From the NCBI GenBank assembly GCA_026706985.1, contig JAPOXR010000033.1, positions 1-38,033 on the forward strand: a DNA stretch of 38,033 nt, written 5' to 3'. Source of the DNA: Paracoccaceae bacterium. GTDB taxonomy: Bacteria; Pseudomonadota; Alphaproteobacteria; Rhodobacterales; Rhodobacteraceae. Position numbers and translations under genes: made by a program. The notes below the pieces were generated by a model, which ran no database searches, had not been told where the DNA came from, and saw only the letters and a program-made list of their open reading frames with translations. Numbering within the stretch: the stretch's first letter is position 1; the number at the start of each line of letters is the position of its first letter. Positions 15,129-26,492 of this stretch are shown one piece after another.

Positions 15129-16349
15129 ATGTATGCGTCATCCGGACGAACCTATACCGCCATCCCGGGCCCCTCGGTTATTCCTGACCGGGTGCTGAAT
15201 GCGATGCACCGGGCTTCACCCGATATCTACTCGACGGAATTGCGGGATCTGACATCCGGCCTGATTGATGATCTGAAGGGCCTGGTGCGGACAAAGGGCG
15301 AAGCCGCCATTTACATCGCCAACGGCCATGGTGCCTGGGAAGCGTCGGTGAGCAATCTCTTCAGCCGCGGTGACACTGTTCTGGTTCTGGAAACCGGGCT
15401 GTTTGCCAATGGTTGGGGCGGGTTTGCCAGTGCTCTGGGTGTCAATGTCGAAACAATTGATTTCGGCATGCGGTCAGATGTTGATTGCGAACGGCTTGCC
15501 GAGACGCTGAAACAGGACAGTGACGGGCGCATCAAGGCTGTCCTGACCGTTCATGTCGACACTGCCTCATCGGTGCGCAATGACATCACCGCCATATCGA
15601 AGGCAATTCAGGCGGCCGGCCACCCGGCATTGCTGCTGGTAGATTGCATCGCCAGCCTCGCCTGCGATGATTTCCAAATGGATGAATGGGGCGCGGATGT
15701 TGTCCTTGCGGCCAGCCAGAAAGGCCTGATGCTGGCACCGGGTCTGGCATTTGTGTTTTTCAATCAGCGCGCATTGCAGGCCGGACGGAGTGCTGACCTG
15801 CGGACGCCGTACTGGGATTGGCAGAGACGGGTGGATCCGGATGAGTTTTACCAGAGATTCTGCGGCACGGCGCCGACATCACTGCTGTTCGGGCTGCACG
15901 AATCGCTGCAGATGCTGATCCACGAGGAAGGGCTCGCATCGGTGTTCGAGCGGCATGAACGCCTGGCACGCGCCATCTGGTCAGCAGTCGGAATGTGGGG
16001 TCAGGGCGGGCCTTTGGAATTCAATATCCCGGATCCGTCCAAACGCAGCCACGCCGTCACCGCTATACGTGCCGGTCCGCCCTACGGCTCGAAACTGCGC
16101 GACTGGGTGAGCCGCAATGCCGGTCTCAATCTCGGCATCGGCCTTGGAATGTCGACACCGGAAGACAGCGAGGCGACGGGTTCGTTCCGCATCGGCCATA
16201 TGGGCCACATCAATCCGCACATGATTCTGGGTGCTCTGGCGTCGATTGAGGCCGGCTTCGAAGCCATCGGTTACCGGCGCGGTCGGGGCGCGTTGGAAGC
16301 GGCTGCGGCGGAATGTGGACTGAAGGATTCGGGTCAGCCTTTGGCCTGA
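15129..16349 (+). CDS. Class V aminotransferase, alanine/serine--glyoxylate type
   Basis: 406 residues, a PLP enzyme of fold type I class V. The start [18 protein letters not shown] is typical of serine-glyoxylate and alanine-glyoxylate aminotransferases. [43 protein letters not shown] and the PLP-lysine motif [11 protein letters not shown] follow; [15 protein letters not shown] closes the domain. It would make glycine or hydroxypyruvate from glyoxylate and an amino donor, but pyridoxamine- and aminoethylphosphonate-type relatives share these motifs. ATG at 15129 is chosen, 10 bases after AGAGGA; an in-frame TTG six bases upstream is possible. Its stop lies within the convergent valS end (16-base overlap). 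Confidence 0.85.
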   Translation: MYASSGRTYTAIPGPSVIPDRVLNAMHRASPDIYSTELRDLTSGLIDDLKGLVRTKGEAAIYIANGHGAWEASVSNLFSRGDTVLVLETGLFANGWGGFASALGVNVETIDFGMRSDVDCERLAETLKQDSDGRIKAVLTVHVDTASSVRNDITAISKAIQAAGHPALLLVDCIASLACDDFQMDEWGADVVLAASQKGLMLAPGLAFVFFNQRALQAGRSADLRTPYWDWQRRVDPDEFYQRFCGTAPTSLLFGLHESLQMLIHEEGLASVFERHERLARAIWSAVGMWGQGGPLEFNIPDPSKRSHAVTAIRAGPPYGSKLRDWVSRNAGLNLGIGLGMSTPEDSEATGSFRIGHMGHINPHMILGALASIEAGFEAIGYRRGRGALEAAAAECGLKDSGQPLA

Positions 16350-19075
16350 AACCGGTTGAGGGCCGCCTGCAGCACCGCTGCCTCCTCGTCACGCGACGAC
16401 AGGCGAAGCCCGGTCTCGCGCAACACCTCCGATGGCGCATTATTCAGGAATCCGGGATTGGCGAGACGGGAGCGCAGTGCGCGGATTTCACCATTGATGG
16501 CGTTCAGTGACTTTTCCAGCCTTGCGGTCTCTGCCGCCACGTCAATCACCCCCCGCAAGGGCAGGCAGAACACGCCGCCCTCGACGGCGATGACAGCGGC
16601 ATCTGTCGGCACTGATGCCGTCATCCGCAGCTCTGAGATGCGCGCCAGCCTGAATACCAATTCTTTGTTGGCCGACAAGGTCCGGACAAACCCGTCTTCC
16701 AGCTCGGTCTGCAGCAGGGTGATGCGCTGACCGGCGGGCACACGCATCTGTGATCGGACAGAGCGGATTTCCTCGATCAACCGGATGATCCAGCCGATAT
16801 CCTTGACAGAGCTCGACCCGGTGAGCGCATTCGCATTGAGATCCGGCCAGTCGGAATGCACCAGCATCTTGCCGCGTGGCTCCCGCCCCCATAATTCCTC
16901 GGTCACAAAGGGCATGAAAGGATGCAGCAGCAGCAGACATTGATCCAGAACCCATGCCGTCACCGAGCGGGTTTCCTCCACAACTGCCGGGTCGCCGGAT
17001 CTGAACAACTCTTTGGCAAACTCGACATACCAGTCGCAGAAGCCGCCCCACACGAAGTCATAGAGCGTATGCGCCGCGTCATTGAAGCGGTAGGAGGCGA
17101 GCGCTGCATCGACCGAGGTCGCGGTGTCCGCGACTTTGCCGACAATCCACTGGTTGACCGTTGACTGAACGCCGGAGGGGTCAAAATCCGGATCCGGTCT
17201 GCATTCATTGAGTTCCACGAAACGGGCGGCGTTCCAGATCTTGGTGGCGAAATTCCTGTACCCCTTCACCCGCTGCTCGGAGAGTCGGAGATCGCGGCCC
17301 ATCACCGCCATGGATGCGAGGGTGAAACGAACCGCATCAGCGCCGTATTTGTCGATCAACTCAATCGGATCGATCACATTGCCCAGCGACTTCGACATTT
17401 TTCGCCCGAACTCGTCACGGACCAGGGCATGCACATAGACGGTGTGAAAGGGTTCCTTGCCGACAACCGCGAGTTGCATCATCATCATGCGTGCGACCCA
17501 GAAGAAAATGATGTCGAATCCGGTCACCAGGACATCGGTTGGGAAATACCGGTTGTATTCAGGGGTCGGCTGTGGCCAGCCGAGAGTACCGATCGGCCAG
17601 AGGCCAGAGGAAAACCAAGTATCGAGAACATCCGGGTCCCGCGTCAATGGTTTGCCACCGGCCATTGTGGACGCTTCCGCCTCGCTGGCGGCACAATACT
17701 GGTTGCCCTCCTCATCATACCAGACCGGTATCTGATGCCCCCACCACAATTGCCGGGATATGCACCAGGGTTCGATATTCTCAAGCCAGCTGAAATAGGT
17801 CTTTTCAAACTGGGCCGGCAGAATCCGTGTGCGCCCCTCCCTCACCGACTCGATCGCCGGTCCGACGATTTTCCCGGCATCGACGAACCATTGATCGGTC
17901 AGAAAGGGTTCGACCGCGACCTTTGAGCGATCGCCATGCGGCACGGTATGGCGGTCATCATCGACTCCGTCGAGCCAGCCTTGTGTTTCCGCCAACTGCA
18001 CGATCCGGTCGCGCGCCGCATAGCGGTCAAGCCCGTGCAACTCCAGCGCTTCATCGGAAACTTCGCAGCCGGCGAGGAATTCATCATTACCGGTGAGCTT
18101 CAGCGAGGCATCGGTATGCATGATATTGATCGGTTTCAGCCCGCAACGGAGGCCGACTTCCCAATCGTTGAAATCATGAGCAGGGGTGATTTTGACCGCG
18201 CCGGCACCTTTCTCCGGGTCGGCGTGATGGTCGGCGACAATCGGAATGGAGCGGTTGCAGAGCGGCAGGCGGACGGTTTTGCCGATCAGGCTCCGGTAAC
18301 GCTCATCCTCGGGATGCACAGCCACACCGGTGTCACCGAGCATTGTCTCCGGTCGAGTCGTCGCAACCACCAGATAATCCCGCCGCTGCCATTCGATCGG
18401 TTTGCCGTCATCATCCCAGGCAACCGGATGATTGTAGAATTCACCATTCTCAAGCGGATAGCGCAATCGCCAGAGCTTGCCATCGGTTTCGACCTGCTCA
18501 ACTTCAAGATCAGATATCGCGGTTTCGAAATGCGGGTCCCAATTGACCAGCCTTTTACCTCGATAGATCAATCCCTTCCTGTGGAGGTCTACGAATACAC
18601 GCAGGACCGCATCGTGGAATCCCTTATCCATTGTGAAGCGGTTGCGGGACCAGTCACATGAGGCACCGAGTCGTTTCAGCTGCTGAATAATTGCGCCGCC
18701 GGATTCTTCCTTCCAATCCCAGACCCGCTGGAGAAACTTCTCCCGCCCGAGTTCGGTCCGGGAAGGCTGGCCCTTCTCCGCGAGTTCCCGCTCGACGACC
18801 ATCTGCGTGGCGATACCGGCGTGATCCTGACCCGGCTGCCAGAGCACATCCAGACCGCGCATCCGATTTCGGCGAACAAGGATATCCTGAATGGTGTTGT
18901 TGAAGGCGTGCCCCATATGCAACAGGCCGGTCACATTGGGTGGCGGAATCATGATGCAATAGGAGCCCGTTCCGGATTTCGCATTCGCACCGGCGGCAAA
19001 TGCACCGCGCTTTTCCCATTCTGCGGCTATCCGGCGCTCTACCGAACCGGCATCATATGTTTTTTCCAGTGCCAT
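16334..19075 (-). CDS. valS: Valyl-tRNA synthetase
   Basis: 913 residues, a class I aminoacyl-tRNA synthetase. Signature HIGH appears as HMGH at residues 53-56 ([15 protein letters not shown]), and KMSKS as [15 protein letters not shown] in the second half. The large CP1 editing insertion has [17 protein letters not shown] and [13 protein letters not shown]. The C-terminal coiled-coil arm ([35 protein letters not shown]) contacts tRNA. The start [20 protein letters not shown] is standard. Convergent overlap with the aminotransferase by 16 bases; divergent from the epimerase-like gene with 78 bp between. Confidence 0.98.
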   Translation of the reverse strand: MALEKTYDAGSVERRIAAEWEKRGAFAAGANAKSGTGSYCIMIPPPNVTGLLHMGHAFNNTIQDILVRRNRMRGLDVLWQPGQDHAGIATQMVVERELAEKGQPSRTELGREKFLQRVWDWKEESGGAIIQQLKRLGASCDWSRNRFTMDKGFHDAVLRVFVDLHRKGLIYRGKRLVNWDPHFETAISDLEVEQVETDGKLWRLRYPLENGEFYNHPVAWDDDGKPIEWQRRDYLVVATTRPETMLGDTGVAVHPEDERYRSLIGKTVRLPLCNRSIPIVADHHADPEKGAGAVKITPAHDFNDWEVGLRCGLKPINIMHTDASLKLTGNDEFLAGCEVSDEALELHGLDRYAARDRIVQLAETQGWLDGVDDDRHTVPHGDRSKVAVEPFLTDQWFVDAGKIVGPAIESVREGRTRILPAQFEKTYFSWLENIEPWCISRQLWWGHQIPVWYDEEGNQYCAASEAEASTMAGGKPLTRDPDVLDTWFSSGLWPIGTLGWPQPTPEYNRYFPTDVLVTGFDIIFFWVARMMMMQLAVVGKEPFHTVYVHALVRDEFGRKMSKSLGNVIDPIELIDKYGADAVRFTLASMAVMGRDLRLSEQRVKGYRNFATKIWNAARFVELNECRPDPDFDPSGVQSTVNQWIVGKVADTATSVDAALASYRFNDAAHTLYDFVWGGFCDWYVEFAKELFRSGDPAVVEETRSVTAWVLDQCLLLLHPFMPFVTEELWGREPRGKMLVHSDWPDLNANALTGSSSVKDIGWIIRLIEEIRSVRSQMRVPAGQRITLLQTELEDGFVRTLSANKELVFRLARISELRMTASVPTDAAVIAVEGGVFCLPLRGVIDVAAETARLEKSLNAINGEIRALRSRLANPGFLNNAPSEVLRETGLRLSSRDEEAAVLQAALNRFQAKG

Positions 19076-19153
19076 GGAGTGATCGGCCTATTGCGCAACC
19101 CGCGAAGCATGGCCAATTACCCGATAGAGGGCCGTAATTGAAGGCAAAACCGG

Positions 19154-20044
19154 ATGCCGAACCCACAGGCGCGGACCGCAACTCTGGAAAGCAAACGGTT
19201 GCGGCTTCAGGTGACGCCGGAATTCGGCGCCCGCGTCACCGGTCTCACAGATCTCGCCACGGGCAGGCAGTGGCTGGTTGAGGGAGGTCAGCATGGCGGC
19301 GGAGAGGCAGTCATCTATGGCAAACGCCAGGCCGTCGGGTGGGATGAGTGTCTGCCGACCGTGGCACCCTGCCGCGATCCGAGCGGCGAAGCCATGCTGC
19401 GTGATCACGGCGCATTCTGGGGACGTAGATGGGATTGCCGCCAGACCGGGTCATCACTCATCGGCACGTGCGAACAGAGCGGGTTCCGCCTGTCGCGCGG
19501 TCTGCACCTTAACGGCCCGACTCTGGTGGCCGGTTACGAGGTCACCAATCTCGCTGACACAACACTTCCCTTTATGTGGAGCCAGCATTGTCTGCTGGCG
19601 GCACGGCCCGGAGAGCGTATCGAAATCCAAGGCGTGGAGAATTTCCGGTTTACCGACGCAGGCATCGGTGGCAGGCGTATACCCGGGCAGAGTTTCATTT
19701 GGCCCTATCTGAACGACCCGGAGATGGATTTGTCAGAAGTGCGGTCGATTGATGCGGAGATGGCGGTGAAAATTTACGGCGAAGCGGGCAAGCGGGTCAC
19801 AGCCAGGGTCGGCAAAGCGGGTGGCTTTCTGACCCTGAGCTGGTCGGGAGATCAGATACCCGGCATCGGTGTATGGCTGGATTATGGCGGCTGGCCGGAA
19901 GGTGACGTCACGCATCAGATTGCCATCGAGCCGACAACCGCTCCTGTGGATGATCTCAGCGAAGCCTGCAGAGAGGGATTGGCGGATTGGCTTGATCCCG
20001 GCGAGCGCCGGAGTTGGGTCGTCGTAATGTCAGTCGGAAATTAA
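19154..20044 (+). CDS. Aldose 1-epimerase-like (galactose mutarotase fold) protein
   Basis: 296 residues, predicted cytosolic. The protein follows the mutarotase superfamily: LRLQVTPEFGARVTGLTDLATGRQWL at the N-terminus, LRDHGAFWG near residue 80, a histidine in FMWSQHCLLAARPG where the family's catalytic acid sits, and a glutamate in HQIAIEPTTAPVDDLSEA where the catalytic base sits. Substrate sugar is not deducible; many such proteins accept hexoses or hexose phosphates. It is divergent from valS and its stop overlaps the convergent tolC end by four bases. Confidence 0.8.
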   Translation: MPNPQARTATLESKRLRLQVTPEFGARVTGLTDLATGRQWLVEGGQHGGGEAVIYGKRQAVGWDECLPTVAPCRDPSGEAMLRDHGAFWGRRWDCRQTGSSLIGTCEQSGFRLSRGLHLNGPTLVAGYEVTNLADTTLPFMWSQHCLLAARPGERIEIQGVENFRFTDAGIGGRRIPGQSFIWPYLNDPEMDLSEVRSIDAEMAVKIYGEAGKRVTARVGKAGGFLTLSWSGDQIPGIGVWLDYGGWPEGDVTHQIAIEPTTAPVDDLSEACREGLADWLDPGERRSWVVVMSVGN

Positions 20045-21453
20045 CCACCGGTTCGCTGCAATATCCTCTCAAGTTGCTCTCTGCGGTTCTGTACCGCGGG
20101 CGCGTGCTGGACTTTGTCGAAATTCACCTCCGGATCATAGACCGGAATTTTGAGCCCGAGATGCTTGATCGTCATCAGTCCAGTGGATTCGAGCAGCGTA
20201 TAGACCGCCATGTCACGGTCATTTTTCCCGGTCACCAGATTGGTTTCAGCTTCACGCAATTGTTGCTCCGCATCCAGCCTGTCTAGCGTCGTGCGGACAC
20301 CCAAAGCAGCTTCTTCCCGGATGCCCAGATGCGCTAGTCTGGCTGCAGCCACCTGTTGCTCCCGGGCCATGATCGAGGCTTTGGCGATTTCCAGTCTGGC
20401 CCAGGCGATCGCCACTGCCTGCGACACGCTGCGCGCGGTCTGTTCCAGGTCGAGACTTGCCCGTTCCGCATTGGCAATCGCCTGACGAAACAGCGAATGT
20501 AATCGACCGCCCTGATTGAAGGGCATACGCGCGGTTATCGATAATGTCGCCGCATCGGTTGAACCGTTCCAGTTCTTGATATTCCGGTCCGTCGCCACAC
20601 TTCCTCCGAACGATATCCGCGGTGCATTCGAAGTCTCGGTGCGCTTCACATTGACACGGGCCGCCGCGACCGTGTGCTGGGCGCTCTTGATTGCCGGGTG
20701 GGTCCGCAATGCGATCTGCTGCGCTTCTTCCAGTGTCCGCGGAATATCCGGAGTCGGCGGCGTGGCCTGAAGCTGCCCGGGCAGATTCCCGGTTGCCAGC
20801 TTATAGCTCTGGCGGGCGATTTCCAGTTCACCCTCGCGCAGAAACACGCGGCTTTGCGCGGCAGCGAGACCAGCCTCAACCAGGCTGACATCCGTACGGG
20901 TGACTTCGCCAAGCTCAAATCTGTTTTTTTCCGCCATCAACTGCGCTTCAATAAGCCGCAGCCCGTTTTTTTCGAGTGCCAGCAACTCTCTTTGCCGCAA
21001 CACATCATGGAAAGCCCGTGCGGCGGCAAGTAACACCGATTGTTCGGCCGTCACCAGCGATTGACGCGCCGCAAGCACACCTTCCCTTGCTGATTCCACC
21101 GCCAGTTCTGAATCGCCGCCATCATAAATCAACAGCTCCATCGAAAGCTGCAATGTTCCACTCAAGGCGCTGGAAGTGCTACGCCCCACCGCATTCATTC
21201 CCTGCGCAGGCGCACGGCGGACAGAACCGGAAAGACCCGCTGTGCCGGTCCAATGCGGGCGCAATGCGGCCACAGCCTGCGCCACCGACTCATCCTGACT
21301 TCTCAGCAAGGCGCGGGATGATTCCAGCAAAGCACTGTTTTCGTATGCCGCAGCCAGAGTATCAGGAAGCGATTCGGCTGACAGGATTACCGGCTCCGCC
21401 ACCAACGCCGCCGCCAGCAGTGCCGCCCCCGCGTGCCATTCTTTGATCCGCAT
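20041..21453 (-). CDS. tolC: TolC-family outer membrane efflux protein
   Basis: 470 residues. An N-terminal signal peptide (MRIKEWHAGAALLAAALVAEP) is followed by the two OEP repeats: LPDTLAAAYENSALLESSRALLRSQDESV and, in the second half, EEAQQIALRTHPAIKSAQHTV. Long alanine-rich heptad stretches form the periplasmic alpha-barrel. The trimer forms the outer-membrane duct for type I secretion or RND efflux. The ATG at 21453 is preferred because it starts the signal peptide and follows GGGGGA; upstream residues to 21561 are not family-like. It lies 52 bp after the PIMT-like gene on the same strand. No inner-membrane pump partner is adjacent. Confidence 0.92.
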   Translation of the reverse strand: MRIKEWHAGAALLAAALVAEPVILSAESLPDTLAAAYENSALLESSRALLRSQDESVAQAVAALRPHWTGTAGLSGSVRRAPAQGMNAVGRSTSSALSGTLQLSMELLIYDGGDSELAVESAREGVLAARQSLVTAEQSVLLAAARAFHDVLRQRELLALEKNGLRLIEAQLMAEKNRFELGEVTRTDVSLVEAGLAAAQSRVFLREGELEIARQSYKLATGNLPGQLQATPPTPDIPRTLEEAQQIALRTHPAIKSAQHTVAAARVNVKRTETSNAPRISFGGSVATDRNIKNWNGSTDAATLSITARMPFNQGGRLHSLFRQAIANAERASLDLEQTARSVSQAVAIAWARLEIAKASIMAREQQVAAARLAHLGIREEAALGVRTTLDRLDAEQQLREAETNLVTGKNDRDMAVYTLLESTGLMTIKHLGLKIPVYDPEVNFDKVQHAPAVQNRREQLERILQRTGG

Positions 21454-21505
21454 TTTCCCCCACTTCGGGAATGGATTCCCAAATTCCATTTCGCCGCTTA
21501 ACTGC

Positions 21506-22159
21506 TCAAAGGGCGAACTCTCTCCTGTTTTCAAATCCAGCCAGCACCGGTGCGTGCGCATTGAAGCTCATCCGCCAATTTATGCGCCCACCCTGTTTGA
21601 TACCGATGCGGCACTCTCCCGGTGGCGATTGCACAAAGATTGCGGCAATTCTGCCACCTTCCCTCAACTGTGCTCCGATCGCGTCCGGCAATCTCTCAAT
21701 ACCCCCCTGTATCGTAATCACATCATAGGGGCTGTATTGCGGAGCACCTTCACTGAGTGTCCCGGTGACAGCGACCGCGTTGTCGATTTCATGCTCGGCA
21801 AGGATCGCCGCCGCATTTTCGGCCATGGTCGGATCCTGTTCCAGCGCCACCACGGCTTCCGCCATATGGGCTATTACCGCGGATGAACAACCGAATCCAC
21901 TGCCGATATCGAGCACGAATTCATCAGACCGGATATCCAGCGACTCCAGCATCTTCGCGAACATCCTCGGATCCAGAAGCACGCGCCCCTCCGCCAGTTC
22001 GACATGGTCTCCCATATAGGCGGCATGACATTGTGAATCCGGAACAAAGGCTTCCCGCGGAATCTTCAGCATGGCTTCGATGATGGGGAATTTGGTCACA
22101 TCCGAAGGGCGCACCTGGCTGTCAACCATCACCCGCCGACATGTGTCAAAATCCACCAT
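21506..22159 (-). CDS. pcm: Protein-L-isoaspartate O-methyltransferase family protein
   Basis: 217 residues. A SAM-dependent methyltransferase of the PIMT family: MVDFDTCRRVMVDSQVRPSD and FPIIEAMLKIPREAFVP at the N-terminus, motif I VLDIGSGFGCSSAVIA, then VVALEQDP, and a late YDVITIQGGIERLPDAI. This short alphaproteobacterial variant is often found next to tolC, as here. Whether it truly repairs isoaspartyl residues is unproven; its sequence around the active-site loop differs from E. coli Pcm. The ATG at 22159 follows GGAG by six bases; a start at 22192 is less likely. Confidence 0.87.
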   Translation of the reverse strand: MVDFDTCRRVMVDSQVRPSDVTKFPIIEAMLKIPREAFVPDSQCHAAYMGDHVELAEGRVLLDPRMFAKMLESLDIRSDEFVLDIGSGFGCSSAVIAHMAEAVVALEQDPTMAENAAAILAEHEIDNAVAVTGTLSEGAPQYSPYDVITIQGGIERLPDAIGAQLREGGRIAAIFVQSPPGECRIGIKQGGRINWRMSFNAHAPVLAGFENRREFAL

Positions 22160-22237
22160 AACCGCTCCACCGATCGAAACCTGCCACAGCATAGCAATCT
22201 TGTGCAGTTTCGGAAACTTGAATCTGGCCGCCCGCCG

Positions 22238-24169
<1,932 letters not shown>

Positions 24170-24309
24170 GACTTATCCCTTCCGGCAACCGTGCAACGGT
24201 GGCCCCTGCGACCGGCAAAGTCAAACACGTCAATGCAAATGGAGTGACCCGATCCGGGCTTACCGTCGGAGTTGCGGAACTGGGAGCGATTGCCGGTGGC
24301 GGGCAGGGC

Positions 24310-25449
24310 CTAAACGGTTTGCGACATCAACTCCCGCGCGATGATCGTGCGCTGAATCTCGTTGGTTCCCTCATATATCTGAGTGATCCTAGCATCCCGA
24401 TACAGCCTTTCCACCTCGAATCCGCGTATGTAGCCGCTGCCGCCGAAAATCTGCACCGCATCAGAGGTACGGGCGACCGCAACATCGCCGGCAAAGCATT
24501 TGGCCATTGAGCAGGCCATAACCGCGCGCTGCCCCCTGTCCAACCTGTCGGCGGCATCATGGACCAGCAACCTTGCCGCCGCGATATCCTTCGCCATATC
24601 GGCGAGCTTCCATTGAATTCCCTGAAAATCGGCGATCGCCTTGCCGAATTGCCGGCGTTCCCGGGCGTATTCAACCGCAGCCTCCAATCCTGCCTGAGCG
24701 ATGCCGACGGCAAGCGCTGCTATGCCGACCCGTCCCTTGTCGAGGACGCTCATCACCATGTGGAATCCCCGCCCTTCCTCGCCGATGAGCGCCTCCGGAC
24801 CAAGTTTCACATCCGTGAATGAAAGCGCGCCGACCTGACTGGCGCATTGACCCATCTTCTTCTCGGCCGGCCCCCGCTCGACTCCGTCTTGATTGAGGTC
24901 CACCGCAAACACGCTCATTCCCCTGTGGCCGGCATCCGGATCCGTCCTCGCCAGCACGAAGCCGAAATCGGCGACCGGAGCGTTGTGTATCCAGATCTTG
25001 GATCCATCAAGGCTCCAGCCGCCTCGACTGCGCCGTGCAGTCGTGCGGATGCCGGCAAGATCAGTGCCGGCGCCGGGCTCGGTCAGACAGTAGGAGACCA
25101 GAATTTCTGCCGAGAGCGCGGGGCCGAGCAGCCTATGGCGCTGTTCAGCCGTTCCGTGCCGCACGAGCAGCGTGGCGATCAGTTCCACCAACCCGCACTG
25201 GTCAGCGACGGAGGCATACCCCCGCGACAATTCCTCCATGACGAGGGCATAGGCCAATGCATCGAAACCCGGACCGCCATGTTCCTCCGGAACCGTGATG
25301 CCGAACAGGCCGAGTTTCCCCATCTCCCGGTAGATTTCGTGCGGAAAACGGGACTGGCGATCGAGTTCAGCGGCGACCGGCCGAACGACTTCCCCGGCGA
25401 ACTCCCGGGCCATATCGCGGATCTGCTGATGGGTGTCGCTGAGATGCAT
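24310..25449 (-). CDS. Acyl-CoA dehydrogenase
   Basis: 379 residues, a FAD enzyme that introduces an alpha,beta double bond into an acyl-CoA. Visible: LFGITVPEEHGGPGFDALAYALVMEELSRG, the FAD-binding CLTEPGAGTDLAG, KIWIHNAPVADFGFVLART, the C-terminal IFGGSGYIRGFEVERLYRDAR and the catalytic-base segment ITQIYEGTNEIQR. Chain-length specificity cannot be read. The ATG at 25449 is preceded by AGGCAGGA, and a TetR-type operator lies only 12 bases upstream of the ATG, so repression likely acts directly here. First gene of an acd-aacS unit in the catabolic locus. Confidence 0.95.
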   Translation of the reverse strand: MHLSDTHQQIRDMAREFAGEVVRPVAAELDRQSRFPHEIYREMGKLGLFGITVPEEHGGPGFDALAYALVMEELSRGYASVADQCGLVELIATLLVRHGTAEQRHRLLGPALSAEILVSYCLTEPGAGTDLAGIRTTARRSRGGWSLDGSKIWIHNAPVADFGFVLARTDPDAGHRGMSVFAVDLNQDGVERGPAEKKMGQCASQVGALSFTDVKLGPEALIGEEGRGFHMVMSVLDKGRVGIAALAVGIAQAGLEAAVEYARERRQFGKAIADFQGIQWKLADMAKDIAAARLLVHDAADRLDRGQRAVMACSMAKCFAGDVAVARTSDAVQIFGGSGYIRGFEVERLYRDARITQIYEGTNEIQRTIIARELMSQTV

Positions 25450-25461
25450 TTCCTGCCTTTT

Positions 25462-25477
25462 GTAACTGTTTGGTTAC
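25462..25477. promoter_or_regulatory. TetR-type operator O1, upstream of acyl-CoA dehydrogenase
   Basis: Plus strand GTAACTGTTTGGTTAC: perfect 5-bp arms GTAAC/GTTAC around a six-base core. The minus-strand reading GTAACCAAACAGTTAC serves as reference for the other three sites. It overlaps the last two bases of the -10 hexamer and ends 12 bases before the start codon. Confidence 0.8.
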
Positions 25478-25504
25478 TTTAATTCCGGCGATCAGCGGCG
25501 TCAA
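25476..25504 (-). promoter_or_regulatory. Promoter of the acyl-CoA dehydrogenase operon
   Basis: Minus strand TTGACG (25504-25499) and TAAAGT (25481-25476) with a 17-base spacer. The operator begins inside the -10, so bound repressor would block polymerase. The predicted leader is only about 20 bases. Confidence 0.7.
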
Positions 25505-25538
25505 TGAAGTTGCAGGGAAAGGCTCGCGGGCATTGCCC

Positions 25539-26489
25539 TCACTTGACGACGGCGACCTTTGTGCGGTCGATCGTCATTGCCACGGCGAGAACAAGAACCA
25601 GTCCGAAGACAATCTGTTGTGCGAACACGGTTACGCCGACGAAAGTCATCCCGATCCGCACCACCGCAATGATCAGGGCACCGACAAAGGTTTTCCATAT
25701 GCTGCCGACACCGCCGGTGATGGCGGTACCGCCGACGATGATGCAGGCAATCGCGGGTAACAGGAATTCGCTGGCCAGGGTGGGTGAACCGGATCCGAGC
25801 CTGGCGGCCATGACCAGCCCCGCCAAGCCGGCCATGAAGCCCGAAATGACGAAAGCTAAAAATTTGACCCTGTTGACGTTGATACCCGATGCGACGACCG
25901 CACGTTCCTGTGAACCGACAGCGCGGACCAGGCGGCCGAATCTGGTCAGCGACAGGATTGCGGACAATCCGGCGAGAACCGCGAGACCAACCAGGACCTC
26001 GTTGTCCATGCCCCCTGTCGTTCCGGTCGCCCAGTTCAGCCAAGCCGACTTGTCCGCGTCAGAGATGTAGATCGAACGTTCGTCGGAGGCCCAGAAGGCG
26101 ACCGATGTCATGATGCCGCCGATCGCGAGCGTGGCCACGAAGGAGGGAATGCGGAGATAATTGACAACGAGACCGCTGAGGACACCGGCGGTTGCCCCTG
26201 CGGCCAGTGCAAACAGCAGTGCCGTTCCGCCGAAAATGGGCAGCATGGCAGCGACGATGCAGCTGGTCATCGATGCGATTGCCTGTATCGAAAGATCGAT
26301 GCTGCCCAGCATGATGACAAGCGTGGCACCGGATGCCATCAGGAAAAGGGTCATCGTGTCGGCGGTGACTGTGATCAGATTGGCGGGGCGCAGGAATCCC
26401 GGCTCGTAGGCCGCAATGCCGAACACAAGGATCAGCAGGGTGAAGATCGGCACGAGATTGCGCAGGAGTTCTTTTTGCTTCTCAGTCAT
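25539..26489 (-). CDS. CUT2 (ribose-type) ABC importer permease, second subunit
   Basis: 316 residues with eight to ten hydrophobic segments, an RbsC-like inner-membrane permease. Typical features: LMASGATLVIMLGSIDLSIQAIASM near residues 50-75, IPSFVATLAIGGI, and the cytoplasmic loop ASGINVNRVKFLAFVISGFMAGLAGLVMAARLGSG followed by ACIIVGGTAITGGVGSIWKT. It starts three bases after the ATPase gene ends, so it is the last gene of a four-gene importer operon. It pairs with the other permease of the operon (same length, same fold) to form a heterodimeric channel. Confidence 0.93.
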   Translation of the reverse strand: MTEKQKELLRNLVPIFTLLILVFGIAAYEPGFLRPANLITVTADTMTLFLMASGATLVIMLGSIDLSIQAIASMTSCIVAAMLPIFGGTALLFALAAGATAGVLSGLVVNYLRIPSFVATLAIGGIMTSVAFWASDERSIYISDADKSAWLNWATGTTGGMDNEVLVGLAVLAGLSAILSLTRFGRLVRAVGSQERAVVASGINVNRVKFLAFVISGFMAGLAGLVMAARLGSGSPTLASEFLLPAIACIIVGGTAITGGVGSIWKTFVGALIIAVVRIGMTFVGVTVFAQQIVFGLVLVLAVAMTIDRTKVAVVK

Positions 26490-26492
26490 CGG

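Noticed and set aside
24170-24309. Possible regulatory element or small gene between aacS and acyl-CoA dehydrogenase
   Set aside because: Only a 5-bp stem (ACCGT/ACGGT) and no TetR-type palindrome or promoter of quality; treated as an untranslated gap inside one operon.
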